Source of the DNA: Duganella sacchari
GTDB lineage: Bacteria; Pseudomonadota; Gammaproteobacteria; Burkholderiales; Burkholderiaceae_D
Length of the DNA: 64,000 nucleotides
NCBI RefSeq assembly: GCF_900143065.1
Contig: NZ_FRCX01000005.1
Span: 434,001 to 498,000 of the forward strand
Direction: 5' to 3'
In this document: one piece after another, positions 1-9,044 of the stretch
Layout of the letters: each line of letters begins with the position of its first letter
Position numbering within the stretch: the stretch's first letter is position 1
Position numbers and translations under genes: made by a program
Notes under the pieces: generated by a model
The model's database searches: none
What the model saw: only the letters and a program-made list of their open reading frames with translations
What the model was told of the DNA's origin: nothing

Positions 1-50
1 CTGGTGGCCAGCAAAGCGGTAAAGTACAGGGTATTTCTCGACAAAGACAT
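1..50 (-). CDS. 5' end of an unidentified membrane or exported protein (runs off the left edge)
   Basis: An ATG (complement of 48-50) is preceded at 6-7 nt by a strong Shine-Dalgarno, AAGGAGAGG, on the minus strand. The 16 visible codons read MSLSRNTLYFTALLAT, which looks like the start of a signal peptide or membrane segment. The rest lies outside the window, so no function can be assigned. It runs in the same direction as the AraC and glpK genes to its right. Confidence 0.5.
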   Translation of the reverse strand, partial: MSLSRNTLYFTALLAT

Positions 51-232
51 GTCTGCCTCTCCTTCAAGATAGGGGTGTTATTTGTGTTTTTATTTGCCGG
101 CGAGCGGCAGGAAAAATACTATCTTGATAAGCTTGCCGAACGGGCCAGCGGCCCTGCGGAGACTGGCGGTTCGGTAGATTTAGAGGCAGGAGCTCGCGCA
201 ATCAGCACAGCCACCGCACGAAAAAACGACAT

Positions 233-1000
233 TCAGGGCCGCAGTTCCCACAGCGCGGCGACCGAGGTCTCCGGCCTTGCATGATGGGAGGCGCGATACT
301 GCACCGGCGTCATGCCGGTGAAAGACTTGAACTGGCGGCTGAAGGCGCTGTGGTCCGTGTAGCCGCACTCATTGGCGATATCGGCGATGCTGCGGTACTG
401 GTCCGACTCGATCATCGCCAGCGCACCGCTCAGGCGCGATTGCAGCAGCAGCTGGCGTGGGCTGTAATGGAACACGCGCTGGAACAGGCGCTCCACGCGC
501 GCCAGCGGCATGCCCGCGTCCTGCGCCAGATCGTTAAGAGACAGGGATTCACGGTAATGGTCGCGGATATGCTGGGCAATGCTGGCGATCTTGCGGTACT
601 CGGGATGCTGCGCGTCGGCCAGCCCCAGGTCATGCGAGGTGCCGACCAGGCCAACGATGACGCCTGCCGCATCGCGCAGCGGCGTCTTGTGGGTCAGGCA
701 CCAGCCGTGACAGCGGTTGGGATAAAGGTGCAGTTCAAGATGCTTCTTGATCGTGCTGCCGGCTTCAATGACCTCGCGGTCCTGCGCCATATAGGTCTGC
801 GCAAGGTGGCGCGGGTGCACCTCCATCACGGTTTTGCCGACGATCTCCTGCTTCGTGCGCAGGCCGCAGCGCCGCACCAGTGTGCGGTTGGCCGCCAGAT
901 AGCGCCCCGCACGATCCTTGACGAAAAACGCGACGTCGCTCAGCTCATCAAACAGGATTTCGATGGCCGCCAGTTCGACATTCTGCATCCCTGCCCCCAT
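233..1000 (-). CDS. PAS-domain AraC-family transcriptional regulator
   Basis: A 255-residue predicted DNA-binding regulator. Residues about 10-130 form a PAS sensor: phrases such as FFVKDRAGRYLAANRTL and LRDAAGVIVGLVGTSHD are typical of PAS beta strands. Residues about 140-245 are an AraC double helix-turn-helix, with SLNDLAQDAGMPLARVERLF as the first helix pair and IADIANECGYTDHSAFSRQF as the second. An alternative start 4 codons in (MQNVE) is possible; the chosen ATG has AAAAGAG just upstream. It lies downstream of glpK and the DUF4262 gene on the same strand, so it could respond to a related metabolite, but its ligand is unknown. The PAS fold could instead bind a cofactor. Confidence 0.85.
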   Translation of the reverse strand: MGAGMQNVELAAIEILFDELSDVAFFVKDRAGRYLAANRTLVRRCGLRTKQEIVGKTVMEVHPRHLAQTYMAQDREVIEAGSTIKKHLELHLYPNRCHGWCLTHKTPLRDAAGVIVGLVGTSHDLGLADAQHPEYRKIASIAQHIRDHYRESLSLNDLAQDAGMPLARVERLFQRVFHYSPRQLLLQSRLSGALAMIESDQYRSIADIANECGYTDHSAFSRQFKSFTGMTPVQYRASHHARPETSVAALWELRP

Positions 1001-1035
1001 GCTCTTTTAGCAAGATGGGCAATCTTACCTTTAGC

Positions 1036-1482
1036 TCAGGCGTTCAGCAATGGCTGCCAGCTACGGAATCCGTCGCTGGCTTGCGGCTCCCATGGGAAGA
1101 CGCCAGCGGTGCTGGGGAAGATGATCTGCCAGGCGCGGAAGTGTGGCCCTTTGTGCAGCCACAGCGCCCATCCCATGTATTCCTCATAGTGGCGCGGGTC
1201 GACTTCGCCGATCACGCACTCGAAATCGCCACCCAGCAAATCAGCCACGCGCGCGCCTGGCGCGATGGCGGCACCCTGCTTCATCTGACGATAGCACTCA
1301 TTGATGACCGGCTGCGCAACGTCGGCACCCAGTCCCACCACAATCAGCTCGGGCAGGCCCAATGATTTTTCGATACCGATCGAATAGGAAAACGGCGGCA
1401 GCTCGTCCTCCTCCATCACATTCAGAATATGCAGGCCATACGTTGCGATATTGGCCAACGCCCTTTGTCCGCTTTGATCCAT
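1036..1482 (-). CDS. DUF4262 family protein
   Basis: A 148-residue soluble protein with no signal peptide. The segment around residues 28-50 (PFSYSIGIEKSLGLPELIVVGL) and the later Trp-rich end resemble the DUF4262 family, whose function is unknown. Its ATG shares one base with the glpK stop codon (TGATG arrangement), so translation is probably coupled to glpK. That suggests co-expression with glycerol kinase, not a shared biochemical role. Confidence 0.6.
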   Translation of the reverse strand: MDQSGQRALANIATYGLHILNVMEEDELPPFSYSIGIEKSLGLPELIVVGLGADVAQPVINECYRQMKQGAAIAPGARVADLLGGDFECVIGEVDPRHYEEYMGWALWLHKGPHFRAWQIIFPSTAGVFPWEPQASDGFRSWQPLLNA

Positions 1483-2966
1483 CAGTCGGTCCAGGATTTG
1501 GAGCGCTCAACTGCACGCGCCCAGGTAGATAACAGGTCGGCGCGCTGATCGGCGCCCATGGCTGGTTCGAAGCGGCGGCCGCAGCGCCATTGCGCGGCGA
1601 TTTCTTCCTGCGTGTCCCAGAAACCGACAGCCAGGCCGGCCAGGTAGGCGGCGCCCAGCGCAGTGGTCTCGGTCACCAGCGGACGGACCACGGGAACGCC
1701 CAGCAGGTCGGCCTGGAACTGCATCAGCAGATCATTGCGGGCGGCGCCACCGTCGGCGCGCACTTCGGTCAGCGGGATCGATGCATCCTTCTGCATCGCC
1801 GTCATGAGCTCCGCGCTCTGGTAGGCGATGGCTTCCAGCGCAGCGCGGGCGATGTGGGCACGCGTGCTGCCGCGGCTCAGGCCAAACAGCGAGCCGCGCG
1901 CGTAGGCATCCCAATGCGGGGCGCCGAGTCCGACAAAGGCCGGCACCATGAACACGCCGCCGCTATCCGGCACGCTGGCCGCCAGCTCCTCTACTTCCGC
2001 CGACGAACGGATGATGCCCAAGCCATCGCGCAGCCACTGCACGGTGGCGCCGCCCATGAACACGCTGCCTTCGAGCAGATAGTCGGTCTCGCCATCCACG
2101 CGCCAGCCGACGGTGGTCAGCAGGCGGTTGTGCGAGGCCACCGGATGACGGCCAAGATGCATCAGCATGAAACATCCCGTGCCATAGGTGTTCTTGACCA
2201 TGCCCGGTTTATGGCAAGCCTGGCCGAACGTAGCGGCCTGCTGGTCGCCAGCGATGCCGGCCACGGGAATCGCCGCACCAAACAGGCCCGGATGCGTATT
2301 GCCCACTTCCTCGCTGGACGAGACGATCTGCGGCAGCACCGACTCCGGAATATCGAACAGGTGCAGCAGGTCGTAGTCCCAGCGCATCAGGTGGATGTTG
2401 AACAGCATGGTGCGTGAAGCGTTGCTGACGTCTGTCACATGCTGGCCGGTGAGTTTGTACACCAGCCAGCTGTCGACTGTGCCGAACGCCAGACCGCCAT
2501 GCTTCGCCTTCGCGCGCGCGCCGGGCACATGGTCCAGCAGCCATTTCAGTTTGGAGGCGGAGAAGTAGGCATCCAGTTCCAGCCCGGAGATGTCGCTGAT
2601 TTTTTTTGCCTTGCCGGCGGCGCGCAAGTCATCGCACAAGTCGGCCGTACGACGGTCCTGCCAGACGATGGCTGGCGCCAGCGGCTCGCCCGTCTTGCGG
2701 TCCCAGATCAGCGTGGTCTCGCGCTGGTTGGTGACGCCGATGGCCAGCACCTGGTGCGCGTCGATGTGATTGTCGTGCAGGACCTTGCGGGCGACGGCGA
2801 GCTGGCTTTGCCAGATGTCGTTGGGGTCATGCTCGACCCAGCCGGATTGCGGGAAATGCTGCGGGAATTCTTGCGCCGCGCTGCCACAGATCTGACCCTG
2901 ATGGTCGAACAGGATGGCGCGCGAACTTGTAGTGCCCTGATCCAGGGCCAATATGTATTTCTTCAT
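1482..2966 (-). CDS. glpK: Glycerol kinase
   Basis: A full-length 494-residue FGGY-family kinase (E. coli GlpK is about 500). It phosphorylates glycerol to sn-glycerol 3-phosphate with ATP in the cytoplasm. The N-terminal phosphate loop [13 protein letters not shown] and the [10 protein letters not shown] segment around residue 240 are characteristic of GlpK, as are the substrate-contacting NQRETT and WQDRRT stretches near residues 80-105. GGGGA lies a short distance upstream of the ATG. It overlaps the downstream DUF4262 gene by one base. No glpF or glpD is visible; the truncated gene at the left edge cannot be identified. Confidence 0.95.
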   Translation of the reverse strand: MKKYILALDQGTTSSRAILFDHQGQICGSAAQEFPQHFPQSGWVEHDPNDIWQSQLAVARKVLHDNHIDAHQVLAIGVTNQRETTLIWDRKTGEPLAPAIVWQDRRTADLCDDLRAAGKAKKISDISGLELDAYFSASKLKWLLDHVPGARAKAKHGGLAFGTVDSWLVYKLTGQHVTDVSNASRTMLFNIHLMRWDYDLLHLFDIPESVLPQIVSSSEEVGNTHPGLFGAAIPVAGIAGDQQAATFGQACHKPGMVKNTYGTGCFMLMHLGRHPVASHNRLLTTVGWRVDGETDYLLEGSVFMGGATVQWLRDGLGIIRSSAEVEELAASVPDSGGVFMVPAFVGLGAPHWDAYARGSLFGLSRGSTRAHIARAALEAIAYQSAELMTAMQKDASIPLTEVRADGGAARNDLLMQFQADLLGVPVVRPLVTETTALGAAYLAGLAVGFWDTQEEIAAQWRCGRRFEPAMGADQRADLLSTWARAVERSKSWTD

Positions 2967-3029
2967 CGGCAGTAGTCCCCAGCGCGGCGTGCGCCTGGGT
3001 CCGCGTCCGCCGCGAATACGTTGTTAGAT

Positions 3030-3381
3030 GAAGCAAGCCGATAGGCCGGATTTTGTTACGGCACAGGCGAACCTGCGCTATGACAGCCATTCCTCTAGGC
3101 GCTGGATTACTCCAGCGCTCAAGCTTCCTACCCGCACGCTCCGCGAGCAACATCATCGCGTGCCTATTTGGAATTGCACCAGGTGGAGGTTACCGCGTTT
3201 CACCGTAACTTAATACGCTCGTCTCTGTGGCCCTATTCCTCGCCTTATACCGCCTCCAGCGCACAAGTGCGCTGGGATAGGCTTTCGGCGGACGGCCGTT
3301 AACCGTCACCCCGCTCTATGGAGTCCGGACCTTCCTCCCGTCAGGCCTTACGCACTGACCAGCGGCTGTCTGGCTTGCTTC
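3030..3381 (-). ncRNA. rnpB: RNase P RNA, class A
   Basis: The catalytic RNA that matures the 5' ends of tRNA. On the minus strand the transcript begins GAAGCAAGCCAGACAGCCGC, and its 3' end GCCTATCGGCTTGCTTC pairs with that start to form helix P1. Conserved core blocks are present in order: GAGGAAGGTCCGGACTCC, the variable hairpins, CCAAATAGGC, GCGGGTAGGAAGCTTGAG and CCTAGAGGAATGGCTG. The length of about 352 nt fits beta-proteobacterial type A. The exact ends are judged from the P1 pairing. Confidence 0.95.
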
Positions 3382-3388
3382 AGGCGGT

Positions 3389-3418
3389 ATTGTACCAGTC
3401 CGGGCCTCCAAATCTGAA
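3389..3418 (-). promoter_or_regulatory. Putative rnpB promoter
   Basis: On the minus strand a TACAAT -10 box (3389-3394) sits 7 nt upstream of the rnpB 5' end, as expected for a sigma-70 start. A weak -35 candidate, TTCAGA (3413-3418), is 18 nt further upstream. Confidence 0.55.
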
Positions 3419-3499
3419 ATTTGGTGTCGCCATTCCAAAAGCCGCCCTTCGCACTCCGCCTTAGAATGCTCTGATAATTCACCCACGAGGCTCACAATA

Positions 3500-5203
3500 A
3501 TGACGCAACCATCCCGCACCGGCGGCCAGATCCTGGTCGACGCCCTGAAGATCCACGGCGTGGACACCGCTTTCGGCGTACCCGGCGAAAGCTATCTGGA
3601 CGTACTCGACGCCCTGCACGATTCCGACATCCGCTTCATCATCAACCGCCAGGAAGGCGGCGCCGCGTTCATGGCCGACGCCTACGGCAAAATGACGGGC
3701 AAGCCGGGCATCTGCTTCGTCACCCGCGGCCCGGGCGCGACTAATGCGTCGATCGGTGTGCACACGGCGTTCCAGGATTCGACCCCGATGATTCTGTTCA
3801 TCGGCCAGGTGGGCAGCGACTTCATGGACCGTGAAGCCTTCCAGGAAATCGACTACCGCCGCATGTACGGCCAGATGGCCAAGTGGGTAGCGCAGATCGA
3901 CCGCGCCGACCGCATGCCGGAATACATCGCACGCGCCTTCCAGATCGCTACCAGCGGCCGCCCTGGCCCGGTAGTACTGGCCCTGCCGGAAGATATGCTG
4001 ACCACCCTGGCCGCCGTCGCCGACACGCGCAGCTACCAGACCGTGCAAGCCTCGCCTTCCACCGCGCAGATCGCCACCGTGCGCTCGATGCTGGCCGAAG
4101 CCAAGAAGCCACTGGTGCTGCTGGGCGGTGGCGGCTGGAATGAACAGGCCTGCGCCGACATCCAGCGCTTTGCCGAAGCCAATGACCTGCCGGTATCGTG
4201 CGCCTTCCGCTTCCAGGACCTGCTGGACAATGAGCATCCCAACTACATCGGCGACGTCGGCATCGGCATCAATCCCAAGCTGGCGGCGCGCGTGCGCGAG
4301 GCGGATGTGATCCTGGCGATCGGCCCACGCCTGGGCGAGATGACCACCAGCGGCTACTCGCTGCTGGCGTCCCCAGTACCGGCGCAGCGCCTGATCCACG
4401 TGCATGCGGATACCGAGGAACTGGGCAGCGTCTATCAGGCCGAGTTGATGATCAATAGCGGCATGCCGCAAGTCGCCGCGATGCTGGCGGCAATGGAACC
4501 GGTAAACGCCAGCGCGTGGCAGACCAGCGTCGCCGAGGCCAAGGCCGATCTGCACGCATGGCAGCAGCAGCCGGCCATCTTCAAGGACGGCAAGGCGCCG
4601 CTGGACCTGTGGCAGGTAGTGCAGCAGATCGACAAGCTGACGCCGCACGATGTCATCATCACCAACGGCGCCGGCAACTACGCCACGTGGGCACACCGCT
4701 TCCACAGCTATGGCGGCATGCGCACGCAGCTGGCGCCAACCAGCGGCGCCATGGGCTACAGCGTGCCGGCCGGCGTGGCGGCAAAAATCATCGCGCCGGA
4801 ACGCACGGTGGTTACCTTTGCTGGCGACGGCGAGTACATGATGAATGGCCAGGAGCTGGCCACGGCGGTGCAATATCAGGCCGGCGTCGTCATCATCGTG
4901 TTCAACAACGGCATGTTCGGCACCATCCGCATGCACCAGGAGCGCGACTATCCGGGCCGCGTGTCCGGCACCACGCTGCACAACCCGGACTTTGCCGCGC
5001 TGTCGGTGGCATATGGCGGCGCTGGTGAAGTGGTGACCAGGACCGAGGAATTTGCGCCCGCACTGGAACGCGCGCTGGCCTTCACGCGCGATAAGCATTT
5101 GCCAGCGGTGATTGAGCTGCGCTACGACGGCAACCTGATCACGCCGGGCGCGACGCTGGAAACCATCCGCAAGACGGCGCAAGCCGCCAAGGCGGCGAAG
5201 TAA
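3500..5203 (+). CDS. Thiamine diphosphate-dependent enzyme, acetolactate synthase-like
   Basis: A 567-residue three-domain ThDP enzyme. The N-terminal pyrimidine-binding domain carries the activating glutamate in NRQEGGAAFMADAYGK (about residue 52). A central transhydrogenase-like domain follows. The C-terminal domain has the ThDP/Mg motif, starting AGDGEYMMNGQE (about residue 440) and ending VFNN. The best match is the IlvB-like family of orphan acetolactate synthase-like or benzoylformate decarboxylase-like proteins. There is no adjacent ilvH small subunit, so a biosynthetic AHAS role is unlikely; the substrate (a 2-keto acid) is unknown. It is transcribed divergently from rnpB and appears monocistronic. 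Confidence 0.8.
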   Translation: MTQPSRTGGQILVDALKIHGVDTAFGVPGESYLDVLDALHDSDIRFIINRQEGGAAFMADAYGKMTGKPGICFVTRGPGATNASIGVHTAFQDSTPMILFIGQVGSDFMDREAFQEIDYRRMYGQMAKWVAQIDRADRMPEYIARAFQIATSGRPGPVVLALPEDMLTTLAAVADTRSYQTVQASPSTAQIATVRSMLAEAKKPLVLLGGGGWNEQACADIQRFAEANDLPVSCAFRFQDLLDNEHPNYIGDVGIGINPKLAARVREADVILAIGPRLGEMTTSGYSLLASPVPAQRLIHVHADTEELGSVYQAELMINSGMPQVAAMLAAMEPVNASAWQTSVAEAKADLHAWQQQPAIFKDGKAPLDLWQVVQQIDKLTPHDVIITNGAGNYATWAHRFHSYGGMRTQLAPTSGAMGYSVPAGVAAKIIAPERTVVTFAGDGEYMMNGQELATAVQYQAGVVIIVFNNGMFGTIRMHQERDYPGRVSGTTLHNPDFAALSVAYGGAGEVVTRTEEFAPALERALAFTRDKHLPAVIELRYDGNLITPGATLETIRKTAQAAKAAK

Positions 5204-5217
5204 GCCAGGCCGCCGGC

Positions 5218-5763
5218 TTATAAACCGGCGGTGCGCGTGGAGCCGGGGTCCAGCACCGGCTTTTCTTCCTCTTCTTTTTCCTGCTTGATTTTTGGCGCAG
5301 GGCAGGCGCGGCAGGTGCCGGTCTTGCGGCCGAAGTCCGTCACCAGCGGCAAGCGCATCGGCACGGATTCATCGCCGCAATAGCCGCCGTCCAGCACCAC
5401 GGCCTTGCCGTTATCGACCACTTTGGCGTTGATGGTGCGCTCTTCCTCATCAGGCGGCTGCACCGTGAAATAAAACTGCTGGCCGCGCGGATCAATCGTC
5501 ACGTCGCTGGCCACTACCGGCCAGCTCAAGCCGCCGGCGGTGTATTCGTACAAAATCGTATCGACTTCGGCAAAGCGCTGCAGCGTGATGCGCTGGCCGC
5601 CAAATTCGCCGCTGTCGGGATGGACGCACAGATCGGAAAACACCAGCATGCCGTAACGCGGCAACGCGCCAGGCTTGGCTTTGGATTTAGGCGCAGCCAG
5701 CACGGCGCAGGAAGCCAGCAGGATCGCACCGGCCAGCAAAGTACGTCGTGTCATCTTCGTCAT
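5218..5763 (-). CDS. Exported protein of unknown function
   Basis: A 181-residue protein I do not recognise. The N-terminus MTKMTRRTLLAGAILLASC combines an RR-x-x-L pattern with a hydrophobic run and an LASC lipobox-like site. It may therefore be a lipoprotein or Sec/Tat-exported. Four further cysteines lie after the signal (CVHP near the start, YCGD mid-protein, and CRAC near the C-terminus), which suggests disulfides. The tail is rich in Lys and Glu (KIKQEKEEEEKP). It lies between the ThDP enzyme (convergent) and the porin (same strand, upstream), from which a strong hairpin separates it. Confidence 0.65.
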   Translation of the reverse strand: MTKMTRRTLLAGAILLASCAVLAAPKSKAKPGALPRYGMLVFSDLCVHPDSGEFGGQRITLQRFAEVDTILYEYTAGGLSWPVVASDVTIDPRGQQFYFTVQPPDEEERTINAKVVDNGKAVVLDGGYCGDESVPMRLPLVTDFGRKTGTCRACPAPKIKQEKEEEEKPVLDPGSTRTAGL

Positions 5764-5781
5764 AAAACGCTTTCAGAAAAG

Positions 5782-5810
5782 AACAACGGCTGCACTGGGC
5801 AGCCGTTGTT
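5782..5810 (-). terminator. Hairpin terminator downstream of the porin gene
   Basis: A 12-bp perfect stem (5782-5793 paired with 5799-5810) with a 5-nt loop follows the porin stop codon. On the minus strand it is followed by CTTTTCTG, a modest U tract. It also sits just before the next minus-strand gene, so readthrough may be partial. Confidence 0.6.
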
Positions 5811-5833
5811 GCATCTAAACCTGAATAATCAGA

Positions 5834-6907
5834 TTAGAAGGAGTGCTTCAGACCCAGGTTGAAGGCTTTGTCGCCCGAACCAGCTTCGGTGTTGTTACCA
5901 ACGGTGTAGCCTGCGCCGTTTTTGTTTTTGATTTTAGCGTAAGCAACGTAGGTGCTGGTGCGTTTCGACAGAGCGTAGCTGTAGCCGATTGCCCATTGGT
6001 CAGCATCACGGTTAGCAACTTCTTTGTCGTTTTTGCGGATGAACGAAGCCATCACGGTGCCAGCCGCGCCAACTGGAGCGGTCAGACCGATCAGAGCGTC
6101 GCTGCTGTCGGTCGACGGAGCGAAGGTGTAGCCGAAAGCGTTGGTGGTGCTGTTCAGAGGAGCCGAACCCAGACCTTTGTCTTTCGAGTAAGCGCCGTAG
6201 ACTTTAACAACTTGGAAGTCGTAGTTAGCAGCGATCAGAGCGTTGTGGCCAACACCAGCGGTTTTCAGGGTGGTGGTGTCGTTGTTTTTGCTGTTGTAAG
6301 CAACGGCAACGTTCAGAGGACCGTTGTTGTAACCCAGCGAGCCACCGATCTGACGTTGTGCCGAAGCGTCGCCAGCTTGTTCGCCCAGGCTGTACGAAAC
6401 AGCGCCGGTGAAGCCGCTCAGGTTAGGCGTTTTGTAGACAACAGCGTTGTCGTTGCGGGTCATGTAGCTAGCAACCGGGAACAGGTTTTTAGCGGTACCA
6501 GCGTAGCCCATTGCGAACGGGTCACCTACGTCACGCAGGGTTTCGTAGTACGGAGTGTACTGACGGCCCAGGGTCAGGGTACCAGCGGTTTTCGACGACA
6601 GACCAACGTAAGCTTCGCGGTTGAACAGACGGTTCGCGGTGTTGTCCAGGGTACCGTCGTCGATCTTCACGCCAGCTTCCAGCTTGAAGACTGCGCTCAG
6701 ACCGCCGCCCAGATCTTCGGTGCCTTTGAAGCCCAGACGGGAAGCCGAAGCGGCACCGCTGGTTACTTTGGTGGTGTTGCCAACTGCGCCGCCGCGCTCG
6801 CTGACGATACCGGCATCCAGGATACCGTAGATGGTGACGTTCGATTGAGCGAACGCAGCGGAGCTGGTAGCTGCCAGTACGGCGATAGCGATAAGGGATT
6901 TTTTCAT
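5834..6907 (-). CDS. Outer-membrane porin (Gram-negative trimeric porin family)
   Basis: A 357-residue protein with a cleavable signal peptide ending AAFAQS, followed by the porin opening NVTIYGILDAGIVSERGG. It contains SRLGFKGTEDLGGGLSA (residues about 55-72) and GRQYTPYYETL, typical of Burkholderiales porins of the OmpC/Porin_4 type, and ends in Phe (LGLKHSF), the signal for outer-membrane assembly by BAM. It would form a general diffusion pore. The coding sequence uses a narrow set of repeated codons, as in highly expressed outer-membrane proteins. The upstream region is unusually long and AT-rich. Confidence 0.93.
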   Translation of the reverse strand: MKKSLIAIAVLAATSSAAFAQSNVTIYGILDAGIVSERGGAVGNTTKVTSGAASASRLGFKGTEDLGGGLSAVFKLEAGVKIDDGTLDNTANRLFNREAYVGLSSKTAGTLTLGRQYTPYYETLRDVGDPFAMGYAGTAKNLFPVASYMTRNDNAVVYKTPNLSGFTGAVSYSLGEQAGDASAQRQIGGSLGYNNGPLNVAVAYNSKNNDTTTLKTAGVGHNALIAANYDFQVVKVYGAYSKDKGLGSAPLNSTTNAFGYTFAPSTDSSDALIGLTAPVGAAGTVMASFIRKNDKEVANRDADQWAIGYSYALSKRTSTYVAYAKIKNKNGAGYTVGNNTEAGSGDKAFNLGLKHSF

Positions 6908-7990
6908 TACGTGTTTCCTTCAGTTGTGTTGCTGTAAAAATTGAGCCAGTAGTACGGCGTGTTCGGTGCTTCTCGGCTTTGTGCCGTTTTGTGCGTGAGG
7001 GCAAACTCCCCAGCTGCCACTGTGCATCCCGGTGGGATGCGTTCACTGTATTGCGGCCGATAAATCTACGCCGGCTTTATCGCAGCGCTCTCCCGGAGCG
7101 CTGGAGGCGGCACTATACTGATGCTGAGAAACTTCAACAAGTGTAAAACCATTCATACTGAACAGTCTGCACTCTTGTTTTTTTCAAAAGCAGCGGTATT
7201 TTACCGCATCGCAATATTTCCTGCCGATCAAGCGAAACAGGCCAGTCTTTCCGCACGATGAACACGGTGGGTGTACCACTTCTTCGACGGACCAAGTAAA
7301 AATAGCTACATTGCTATTTCTGACGTTATTTTATACTGAACCCTGGAATCCCTTGCCTCTACCGAATGGTAATAAGCTAACGCCTCCAGACTTTGTTCAG
7401 GTGGCTTTTCGGCGCAAAATGGCCCCGAAACCAACTTTGCCCCTAGTATTACAGCTTTATTAGTGTAGTAAATTCTGCAAAAACAGCGCTCACTTGCATC
7501 CCGTTACTGATTTGTAAGAAATTGCTACCTGTTGTGTTTAGGAGACAAAATAGTGCATTTTTTTGCACAATCGCACTGGTTTGGTGCATGAAATTGATTC
7601 ACTTCATCCAGATTAATCGCTCCCGCACCGCTGTTTACGGCGTTCGCCACCGAAAGTTACAAGGCTGACATCGGTCTTGCCAGAAATTCTGCTGTCTACA
7701 ACAACTGCCTTCATTATTTTTCAACTTTCTCAAACATTTTTGTCATGGACAAAGGCGGGGCAAAAACGATATTCGGTTAAATAGTTCCGTATGCCAACTG
7801 TGTGTCGTGGACAAGCTTCCCGGCGCCCGCTGAAATGAGCGAAAACGTCAATACAGCCACGGTGCTTGCTGGCGAAAAACGAATGTAAAATGCAGGTCGC
7901 ACTGAGGCGGCAAGGGCTTCAGATGTGTGTGCACCCGGTCCCTGTGCCAACCCACGCAGCTGCCCCAAAAATCGCAGCCGCTAAAGCCTG
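6908..7990. other. Long non-coding region between divergent porin and MerR genes
   Basis: About 1.08 kb without a credible gene on either strand. It is visibly more AT-rich than its surroundings (runs such as TATTTTACC, TAGCTACATTGCTATTTC and TTATTTTATACT). The part near 6930-7150 must hold the porin promoter and leader. The part near 7880 holds a possible -10 (TAAAAT) for the MerR gene. The one small open frame on the minus strand (7777-7968) has no ribosome-binding site or recognisable protein features. Confidence 0.6.
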
Positions 7991-8935
7991 ATGACGAATA
8001 CAGTTCCATCACAATCTGTTCCGAGCACGATCAGCGACGTCGAACGCGACACCGGCGTGGCCAAGGAAACCTTGCGCGTATGGGAACGGCGTTACGATTT
8101 TCCGCAACCGCTGCGCGATCCCCATGGCGAACGGGTCTATCCGATTGAACAGGTGCACAAGCTGCGGCTGGTCAAACGCCTCATCGACCTCGGCTTCCGT
8201 CCCGGCAAGGTGATTCAATACAGTGCAGCGGAATTGCAGGCGCTGACTGGCAAGGCTACCGGCCTGGGCAACGGCCCGGCCACGCCCGCGCCAGAGCTGC
8301 AGACCTATCTGGATTTATGCAAGAGCCATCAAATGGAAGCGCTGCGCCGCAAGCTGTCGCAGGCGTTGCTCATGATGGGGCTGAAGAGTTTTGTGATCGA
8401 GCTGGTGGCGCCGCTGACCACGCTGATCGGCGAAGCCTGGGCCAGCGGCCAGCTGGCCACGTTTGAGGAACATTTATATACCGAATCACTGACCGTGGTG
8501 ATGCGCAGCGCGATCTTTGCCATGCCGCAGGCCAATGGCAACCATATCAGTGCGCCACGCATCCTGCTGACCACGCTGCCGCAGGAGCGGCATGGCCTGG
8601 GCCTGCTGATGGCCGAAGCCATGTGCGTGGCGGAAGGCGCCCACTGTATTTCGCTGGGCGTGCAAACGCCGCTGCTGGATATCGTGGAAGCGGCGCGTGT
8701 GCAGCGCGTCGATATCATTGCGCTGTCGTTCTCTGTAGCCATGAATCCGCGCCAGGCGCTGGATGGTCTGGCGGAACTGCATCAACGCCTGAATGGCTGC
8801 GCCGAGCTGTGGGCCGGTGGCAGCAATGCTGCGTTGAAACGCCGGCGGCCGCCGTATGTGCGCGTGTTCGAGCTGGCCCATCTGGCCGGTGCGATCGCTG
8901 AATGGCGTGCACGCAGTACCCCGCACACCGCATAG
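7991..8935 (+). CDS. MerR-family regulator with cobalamin-binding domain (CarH/LitR-like)
   Basis: A 314-residue regulator in three parts. Residues about 10-80 are a MerR winged helix (TGVAKETLRVWERRYDFPQP). Residues about 105-185 are a helical B12-binding cap that contains the pattern W150-x9-E160-H161, the adenosylcobalamin-contacting signature of CarH-type photoreceptors. Residues about 190-305 are a Rossmann-like B12 domain with E199-R-H201-G-L-G, the lower-ligand histidine motif. The residue after Trp150 is Ala; as I recall, Thermus CarH has the His that caps cobalt after light exposure there. It probably senses B12, with or without light. No carotenoid or photolyase genes are adjacent. 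The start lacks a strong Shine-Dalgarno. Confidence 0.85.
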   Translation: MTNTVPSQSVPSTISDVERDTGVAKETLRVWERRYDFPQPLRDPHGERVYPIEQVHKLRLVKRLIDLGFRPGKVIQYSAAELQALTGKATGLGNGPATPAPELQTYLDLCKSHQMEALRRKLSQALLMMGLKSFVIELVAPLTTLIGEAWASGQLATFEEHLYTESLTVVMRSAIFAMPQANGNHISAPRILLTTLPQERHGLGLLMAEAMCVAEGAHCISLGVQTPLLDIVEAARVQRVDIIALSFSVAMNPRQALDGLAELHQRLNGCAELWAGGSNAALKRRRPPYVRVFELAHLAGAIAEWRARSTPHTA

Positions 8936-8938
8936 CCC

Positions 8939-8968
8939 GGGGGCTGACCCCGCATGGGGTCAGCCCCC
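8939..8968. repeat. Intergenic palindrome (GGGGTCAG-type), possible terminator
   Basis: Two 13-bp inverted arms (GGGGGCTGACCCC and GGGGTCAGCCCCC) around GCAT begin 4 bases after the MerR stop and are followed by TTT. Each arm contains its own smaller near-palindrome. A sister element occurs at 57876-57905, also just after a stop codon. It could act as a terminator or belong to a REP-like repeat family. Confidence 0.75.
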
Positions 8969-9044
8969 TTTGGTTAGGGGTGCGCGGTGGCGCTCTGGTA
9001 AAATAGGCAAACTTCGTGCTGGCCAGCACCCCAACTACATATCC

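Noticed and set aside
3479..5182. A 567-codon open frame on the minus strand opposite the ThDP enzyme
   Set aside because: It mirrors the plus-strand gene and is rich in His/Arg/Gln/Ala as expected of an antisense frame in high-GC DNA. The plus strand has the full ThDP motifs.
7777..7968. A 63-codon minus-strand frame in the long gap
   Set aside because: No ribosome-binding site, no domain, and it ends against a likely promoter region.
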